NCBI GenBank assembly: GCA_029060215.1
Contig: JAIDUK010000036.1
Span: 62,001 to 126,000, forward strand
Reading direction: 5' to 3'
Source of the DNA: Alistipes sp.
Lineage (GTDB): Bacteria; Bacteroidota; Bacteroidia; Bacteroidales; Rikenellaceae
Length of the DNA: 64,000 bases
Position numbers and translations under genes: made by a program
Shown here: piece after piece, positions 59,050 to 64,000 of the stretch
Layout: the number at the start of each line of letters is the position of its first letter
How positions within the stretch are numbered: the stretch's first letter is position 1
The notes under the pieces: model-generated
What the model was told of the DNA's origin: nothing
Databases searched by the model: none
What the model saw: only the letters and a program-made list of their open reading frames with translations

Positions 59050-59994
59050 TTATCTGTTAATTTGTATCATGTTCAGAATGGAACGTTCGGCTTTCTGCCG
59101 AATCTCTTCGTCGAGAAGGATCTCGGGGATTTCGTTCTCCAGACAGGCCGCGATGTTTTCGAGCGTGACCATCTTCATGAAACGGCAGTTGTTGCACCCG
59201 CATGTCTCGTCGTCGGGCGGAGCGGGAATGAAGGTCTTGCCGGGAAAACGCCGTTGCATCTCCGCAAGGATGCCCGCCTCGGTGACAACGATGAATTCGG
59301 CCGAATCGGCCTGCCCGCAATAATCGAGGATGGCGGCGGTGGAACCTACGAAATCCGCCGTTTCGAGAATATAGGCCCGGCACTCGGGATGGGCGACGAC
59401 CTTGGCCGCCGGATGCTCGCGCTTGAGCTCCAGCAACTTTTCGAGCGAAAATTCTTCGTGGACGTGGCATGCGCCGTCCCACAGCAGCATGTTCGTGCGG
59501 CCGGTCAGCTTCCGGATGTAGGAGCCCAGATTGCGGTCGGGTCCGAAGATCAGCGGCTGGTCGTCCGGAATGGAGCGGACCACTTCCAACGCATTGGAAG
59601 AGGTGCAGCAGATGTCGGTCAGCGCCTTGACCCCGACGGTCGTATTGACATAGGAGACCACCTTGTGATCCGGATGCAGCGCCTTGAAAGCGGCGAACTC
59701 CGCCGCATCGCACGACTCGGCCAGCGAACAGCCCGCCTCGGGACAGGGGATCAGGACCTTTTTCGAGGGGCAGAGCACCTTGGCCGTCTCGGCCATGAAA
59801 TGCACGCCGGCGAACAGGATGATCTCCGCATCCGTGTTCTGCGCACGGACGGCCAGCGCCAGACTGTCGCCCAAGAAGTCGGCCGCAGCCTGCACCTCCG
59901 GCCGGGTGTAGTAGTGGGCGAGAATGACGGCTTTCTTCTGCCGTTTCAGTTCTTCGATCTTTCGGATCAGCGGTTCCGAATGGGTGTCATTCAT
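59050..59994 (-). CDS. nadA: Quinolinate synthase A
   Basis: A [4Fe-4S] enzyme that condenses iminoaspartate and dihydroxyacetone phosphate to quinolinate for NAD synthesis. 314 residues. It shows AVILAHYYTRPEVQAAADFLGDSLALA, VSYVNTTVGVKALTDICCTSSNALE, and the C-terminal cysteines in DDETCGCNNCRFMKM. nadB and nadC are not in the window. An AT-rich gap of 400 bp lies upstream. Confidence 0.96.
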   Translation of the reverse strand: MNDTHSEPLIRKIEELKRQKKAVILAHYYTRPEVQAAADFLGDSLALAVRAQNTDAEIILFAGVHFMAETAKVLCPSKKVLIPCPEAGCSLAESCDAAEFAAFKALHPDHKVVSYVNTTVGVKALTDICCTSSNALEVVRSIPDDQPLIFGPDRNLGSYIRKLTGRTNMLLWDGACHVHEEFSLEKLLELKREHPAAKVVAHPECRAYILETADFVGSTAAILDYCGQADSAEFIVVTEAGILAEMQRRFPGKTFIPAPPDDETCGCNNCRFMKMVTLENIAACLENEIPEILLDEEIRQKAERSILNMIQINR

Positions 59995-60395
59995 TTCGGT
60001 TCGGGTGTTTTCGTTTTTAATTTTTCAATATTCATATAAAAATATTAAAAAATAAGAATAATAATAGCTGTCGATAATGTTGAACGTTTTTTTCTATCAG
60101 TATCTTTCAACCGATGTCGGATCGGTTGTTGAAAGTGTTTTCGTTTCAGTTGTTTGTAAATCAGATGGTTGGTTTAATTGTCAACAATTGTGTACAAGCA
60201 TGTAACGGTTTTCGACATGTTTTTGTTATGCACAATTTCTTGCGATTTCCCTTGTCGGACGAGGGGATAAAGCGTGATAACTTTTTTTGCATATCCGCAA
60301 AATCCGTATATCGGAATCCGCGGGCAAAAGTCCAAATTTTTTTCGGGGCGAGTTTTCATTCTTTATCGTCGGAATATCGTCCGGTTTTCGACAAC
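59995..60395. other. AT-rich gap with DnaA-box-like sites, candidate replication origin
   Basis: 60005-60068 is a very AT-rich run (tttttaatttttcaatattc, aatattaaaaaataagaata), suitable as a DNA unwinding element. It is followed by TGTCGATAA (60069-60077, one off the inverted DnaA box) and TTATGCACA (60226-60234, matching TTATNCACA); TTATCGACC sits at the mrp stop (60396-60404). parS-like sites lie 6 kb left. The plus strand looks C- and A-biased to the left and more G-rich in the fucosidase gene to the right. No gene is seen in the gap. Confidence 0.4.
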
Positions 60396-61451
60396 TTATC
60401 GACCGTTTTTCACGGTTTTTTCAACGATTTTCCCGGCTATGTCGCGGTACCATTTTTCGACGCGCGCGTCGATGCCCACTGCCGGGCGCCCCTCGTCCGA
60501 ACCCTCCATAATGGATTGGACGATAGGTATTTCGCCCAAAAAATCGATGCCGTTTTCGGCCGCGAATTTCCGGGCGCCGCCCTTGCCGAAGAGGTAGTAG
60601 CGGCTGTCGGGCAGTTCTTGCGGAGTGAACCACGCCATGTTTTCCACGATTCCGGCCACAGGAATGCCGACGTTCGGATTGCGGAACATTTCGACACCGC
60701 GGACCACGTCGGCGACGGCGATCTGCTGCGGCGTCGAAACGATGACGGCCGTGTTGATCTTCAGTTCGCCGATGATCGAGAGGTGGATGTCACCCGTGCC
60801 GGGAGGAAGGTCGGCCAACAGAAAATCGAGCGTGCCCCATCGGGTCTGGTGGATCATCTGCTTCAAGGCGTTGACGGCCATGGCTCCGCGCCACAGAAGG
60901 GCGTCGGTCGGCTTGATGAAGAATCCGATCGACATGAGTTTGATGTCCATCGATTCGGCCGGAACGATCCGGTCCGCCCCTTCTTCCTGCACGGCGTCGG
61001 GCAGGTAGCCTTCCACTCCGAACATCTTGGGTTGCGAGGGACCGTAAATGTCCGCGTCGAGAACCCCGACGCGGAATCCCATGTTGCGCAGGGCGATGGC
61101 GAGGTTGGCCGTGACCGTCGACTTGCCCACGCCGCCCTTGCCCGAAGCGATGGCGATGACATGGGCTATTGCGCCCGTGGTCGTAGAATCTTTCGGTTCG
61201 GGACGCGGCGGTTGTCCCCCTTCCTTGACGACGACCAGAATCTGCGACTGCGGAAATCTCTCTTGCAGAAGCGTTTCGACTTGTTTGCGTATCTTTCCGG
61301 CGAACGGGTCGCGGGCCTTGGCGAATCGCAGTACGACGGTGGTTTTGTCCGCTGCGGAAGCGATATGTTCGATCAGGCCGTCCGAAACGATGTCCCTGCC
61401 GGTTTCGGGATGGACGACGGCTGCGAGCAGCCGTTTGATTTCGTTTTCCAT
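60396..61451 (-). CDS. mrp: Mrp/NBP35 family P-loop ATPase (iron-sulfur carrier type)
   Basis: 351 residues from the ATG at 61451 (MENEIKRLL). An N-terminal MIP18/DUF59-like domain (about 1-85) precedes a deviant Walker A (ASGKGGVGKSTVTANLA), DADIYGPSQPKMFG and DLPPGTGD. The family carries Fe-S clusters to target proteins. The CxxC pair that binds the bridging cluster in many members is absent: the region reads NMAWFTPQELPDSRYYLFG. This variant may handle clusters differently. It has a consensus promoter. Confidence 0.92.
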   Translation of the reverse strand: MENEIKRLLAAVVHPETGRDIVSDGLIEHIASAADKTTVVLRFAKARDPFAGKIRKQVETLLQERFPQSQILVVVKEGGQPPRPEPKDSTTTGAIAHVIAIASGKGGVGKSTVTANLAIALRNMGFRVGVLDADIYGPSQPKMFGVEGYLPDAVQEEGADRIVPAESMDIKLMSIGFFIKPTDALLWRGAMAVNALKQMIHQTRWGTLDFLLADLPPGTGDIHLSIIGELKINTAVIVSTPQQIAVADVVRGVEMFRNPNVGIPVAGIVENMAWFTPQELPDSRYYLFGKGGARKFAAENGIDFLGEIPIVQSIMEGSDEGRPAVGIDARVEKWYRDIAGKIVEKTVKNGR

Positions 61452-61537
61452 GTTCACGATTGTTTGCAGCGATAGCGCAGGCCGCATGCGGTTGCGGGTT
61501 TGCCCCGACGCGCCGCAAAAGGGCCGCCTATCTTCTA

Positions 61538-61569
61538 CAAAGATAGCGCAAGTTGAACGGAGTACCAAA
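61538..61569 (-). promoter_or_regulatory. Promoter of mrp
   Basis: Minus strand TTTG (61569-61566), 20 bp, TATCTTTG (61545-61538). It overlaps a 35-bp element (61546-61580) related to 3273-3307. Confidence 0.8.
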
Positions 61570-61648
61570 TTTATTTGCGCACGGTCGGATTGGGCAGGAA
61601 GATGCCGATTTTGTCGGGGGATGCTTCTTTTCCGAGCTGCGATTATGT

Positions 61649-61656
61649 TATCTTTG
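61649..61656 (+). promoter_or_regulatory. -7 element of the GH95 gene promoter
   Basis: TATCTTTG, 25 bp before the GH95 ATG; the -33 region reads TTCT at the expected 20-bp distance. Confidence 0.6.
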
Positions 61657-61680
61657 TAAACAAAACGAATGATCCGACAG

Positions 61681-64000
61681 ATGAAAAAGACGAGTTTGGT
61701 TTTGTTGCTGGCGGTGCTGGCAGGATGCGGGGCCGGAAACAGCGATCTGAAGCTGCGCTACGACCGCCCGGCCGAAGCGTGGGAAGAGGCCTTGCCGCTG
61801 GGCAACGGCCGGATAGGCGCCATGGTTTTCGGCGGTCCGGAGCACGAGCGTTTCCAGCTCAACGAGGAGACGGTGTGGGGCGGTTCGCCTTACAACAACA
61901 CCAATCCGGCCGCGGCCGAAGCTTTGCCCCGGATCCGGCAATTGATTTTCGAGGGGCGCAACCGCGAAGCGCAGGAGTTGTGCGGTCCGGCCATCTGCTC
62001 CCCTTCGGGAGCCAACGGGATGCCTTATCAGACGGTCGGTTCGCTGTGTCTGGATTTCGATGCGGGCGCCGGGTATGCCGGTTACGAGAGGGAGCTGGAC
62101 CTTGCCCGGGCGGTGGCGACGACCTGTTTCACGGCGGACGGGGTGACCTACTGCCGCGAGGCTTTCACCTCGTTGGCCGATGAGCTGTTGATCGTCCGGC
62201 TCACGGCGTCCAAACCGGGAAGCATCACCTTTACGGCCCGTTATGAAACCCCGTACGAAACAGGAATTTCGCGCTCTGCGAACGGGAACGAACTTTGGTT
62301 GGAGGGAAAGGCCGACGACCACGAGGGAATCGAGGGCAAGGTGCGTTTCGCGGCTGTCGCCCGCATCGAACCCGTGGGCGGCGAGCTTGCGATCTTGTCC
62401 GACAGCATGGTGCATGTCCGCCATGCCGACGAGGCGATCGTCTATGTGTCGATTGGGACCAATTTCGTCGACTACAAGGATGTGTCGGGCGATGCGCGTG
62501 AACGGGCCCGGAGCTGTCTGGCGAATGCCGGACGCGGTTACCGGAAGGCGCTCCGCGATCATGAAGCGATCTACAAGCGTTATTTCCAGCGGGTTTCGCT
62601 CGACTTGGGCCGTACGCCGCAGGCCGACAAGCCCACCGATGTGCGGGTGCGCGAGTTCGCTTCGACGTTCGATCCGCAGCTGGCGGCGCTCTACTTCCAG
62701 TTCGGGCGCTACCTGCTGATCAGCTCTTCGCAGCCGGGCGGACAGGCCGCCAATCTGCAAGGTATCTGGAACCATCGGCGCCACGCACCGTGGGACGGGA
62801 AATACACCACCGACATCAACGTGGAGATGAACTATTGGCCTGCCGAGGCGGCCAACCTCGCCGAGATGCACGAACCGTTCCTCGACTTGGTGCGCCGTAC
62901 GGCCGAGCAGGGCCGGGCGGCCGCGGCCATGTACGGCTGCCGGGGCTGGACGCTCCACCACAACACCGACATCTGGTGTTCGACCGGGGCGGTCGACGGC
63001 CCGAAATACGGCATTTGGCCCACTTGCAACGCGTGGTTCTGCCAGCATCTGTGGGACCGCTACCTCTTTTCGGGCGACCGCGGCTACCTCGAACGGATCT
63101 ACCCGTTGATGCGCGGCGCCTGCCTTTTCTACCTCGATTTTCTGGTGGCCGAACCCCGCCGCGGTTATCTGGTGGCGGCTCCGTCCTATTCGCCGGAGAA
63201 TGCGCCCAAGATCGGCGGCCGGCGCGATTTCGTGGTGACGGCCGGTACGACGATGGACAACCAGATGATCCACGACCTGTTTTCCAACACGCTCGAAGCG
63301 GCGGCGGTCGTGGGCGAAGATCCCGCCCTGACCGACAGCCTGCGGACGGTGCTCGGCCGCTTGGCGCCCATGCAGGTGGGGCGTTGGGGGCAGTTGCAGG
63401 AGTGGCTCGAGGACTGGGACGATCCGAACGACCGTCACCGCCACGCTTCGCACCTGTGGGGGCTCTACCCGGGGCGGCAGATCACGCCCGACCGTCCGCT
63501 GCTGATGCAGGCGGCCCGGACGACGCTGCGCGGCCGCGGCGACCATTCGACCGGCTGGTCGATGGGGTGGAAGGTCTGTTTTTGGGCGCGCCTGCTCGAC
63601 GGCAACCATGCCTACAAGCTCATCGCCGAGCAGCTGCATCCGACCACCGACACGCGGGGGCAGAACGGCGGGACCTATCCCAATCTGTTCGACGCCCATC
63701 CGCCGTTCCAAATCGACGGCAACTTCGGCTGTACGGCCGGAATCGCCGAGATGCTGGTGCAGAGCCATGCCGGAGCGGTCCATCTGCTTCCGGCGCTGCC
63801 CGACGTGTGGGCGCACGGGACGGTCCGGGGGCTGCGCTGCCGGGGCGGTTTCGTGCTCGACGAAATGACGTGGGACGAGGGGCGTCTCGAAAGCGCCGTG
63901 CTCACCTCGACGGTGGGCGGAGTGCTCCGAATCCGTTCGGCCTGTCCGTTGAGGCTCAGCGGCGGGGAGTTGCAATCGGCCGCCGCGGCCGATTGCCCCA
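61681..64000 (+). CDS. GH95-family alpha-L-fucosidase, lipoprotein (3' end beyond window)
   Basis: The frame is open from the ATG at 61681 to the window edge, 773 codons. Lipoprotein signal [17 protein letters not shown] (lipobox LAGC). GH95 features are [58 protein letters not shown] and [19 protein letters not shown]95 enzymes typically remove alpha-1,2-linked fucose (or galactose) from host glycans or plant xyloglucan; some act on other linkages. It is G- and T-rich on this strand, with many GAG, CAG and AAG codons, unlike the plus-strand genes to the left. Confidence 0.93.
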   Translation, partial: MKKTSLVLLLAVLAGCGAGNSDLKLRYDRPAEAWEEALPLGNGRIGAMVFGGPEHERFQLNEETVWGGSPYNNTNPAAAEALPRIRQLIFEGRNREAQELCGPAICSPSGANGMPYQTVGSLCLDFDAGAGYAGYERELDLARAVATTCFTADGVTYCREAFTSLADELLIVRLTASKPGSITFTARYETPYETGISRSANGNELWLEGKADDHEGIEGKVRFAAVARIEPVGGELAILSDSMVHVRHADEAIVYVSIGTNFVDYKDVSGDARERARSCLANAGRGYRKALRDHEAIYKRYFQRVSLDLGRTPQADKPTDVRVREFASTFDPQLAALYFQFGRYLLISSSQPGGQAANLQGIWNHRRHAPWDGKYTTDINVEMNYWPAEAANLAEMHEPFLDLVRRTAEQGRAAAAMYGCRGWTLHHNTDIWCSTGAVDGPKYGIWPTCNAWFCQHLWDRYLFSGDRGYLERIYPLMRGACLFYLDFLVAEPRRGYLVAAPSYSPENAPKIGGRRDFVVTAGTTMDNQMIHDLFSNTLEAAAVVGEDPALTDSLRTVLGRLAPMQVGRWGQLQEWLEDWDDPNDRHRHASHLWGLYPGRQITPDRPLLMQAARTTLRGRGDHSTGWSMGWKVCFWARLLDGNHAYKLIAEQLHPTTDTRGQNGGTYPNLFDAHPPFQIDGNFGCTAGIAEMLVQSHAGAVHLLPALPDVWAHGTVRGLRCRGGFVLDEMTWDEGRLESAVLTSTVGGVLRIRSACPLRLSGGELQSAAAADCP

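Noticed and set aside
61648..63975. 775-codon minus-strand frame at the right end
   Set aside because: It lies opposite the GH95 fucosidase, whose plus-strand frame carries clear family motifs and a lipoprotein signal.
1..64000. CRISPR arrays, tRNA or rRNA genes
   Set aside because: I looked for regular 24-36-bp repeats with spacers, cas-like proteins and tRNA/rRNA-like sequence and saw none; the tandem arrays here are short 7-8-bp units.

Overview
The window looks like chromosomal DNA of a high-GC member of the Bacteroidales, most likely Alistipes or a close Rikenellaceae relative. The taxonomic call is an inference from several things. Promoters follow the Bacteroidetes pattern (TTTG, 19-21 bp, TAnnTTTG) and Shine-Dalgarno sequences are largely absent. 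The gene set includes glycine-lipid acyltransferases, an S46 dipeptidyl-peptidase, an FtsI with a C-terminal PASTA domain, a patatin-BamA-type fusion and a GH95 fucosidase. I see no rRNA, tRNA or CRISPR array.

Layout. 1-4.8 kb: minus-strand folK, holB, a polysaccharide flippase and corA, with a repeat-rich gap at 3.2-3.8 kb. 4.8-5.66 kb: non-coding, with a promoter and three DnaA-box-like sequences. 5.66-13.3 kb: a compact plus-strand module of phage morphogenesis genes: two unassigned structural-type proteins, a ClpP-like prohead protease with a long tail, a major capsid-like protein, a portal-like protein, a connector-like protein and a P5-type muramidase. It has no terminase, tape-measure or integrase gene. 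13.5-15.1 kb: rplY, pth and a YjbR-family gene. 15.2-17.1 kb: a MATE exporter behind a structured, terminated leader RNA, then an Hsp15-like S4 protein. 17.2-26.4 kb: the upper part of the division and cell-wall cluster on the minus strand (rsmH, ftsL-like, ftsI, murE, mraY, murD, ftsW), cut off before murG. 26.5-28.4 kb: a divergent glsA/glsB-like pair.

28.5-43.1 kb: kdsC, a DUF2520 dehydrogenase-like gene, yihY, a THUMP-like methyltransferase, a short comEC, ybeY, a degenerate LytM protein, a TPR protein and pheS, all minus strand; then a plus-strand patatin gene and a minus-strand M13 peptidase. 43.2-48.1 kb: pgk, an isolated low-GC orphan gene and a NatAB-like ABC transporter. 48.7-50.3 kb: an Lrp regulator and kbl. 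50.3-51.6 kb: a long gap holding a broken fragment that looks like a diversity-generating-retroelement target domain, plus palindromes. 51.6-54.6 kb: mnmG and ilvE, with three parS-like sites between and inside them. 54.7-61.5 kb: metG, an S46 peptidase, nadA and mrp. Between nadA and mrp is an AT-rich gap with DnaA-box-like sequences. The window ends inside a GH95 fucosidase.

Two themes stand out. First, the phage module has no recognisable DNA packaging or integration genes in the window and has host-type intergenic repeats between its protease and capsid genes, suggesting an old resident or a co-opted particle rather than an intact prophage. Second, the right end has origin-proximal signs: a parS cluster next to mnmG, an AT-rich DnaA-box region near 60.0-60.4 kb, and a plus strand that is C- and A-biased to its left and tends toward G and G-ending codons in the fucosidase gene to its right. 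I judged the strand bias by eye on sample rows and did not compute it.
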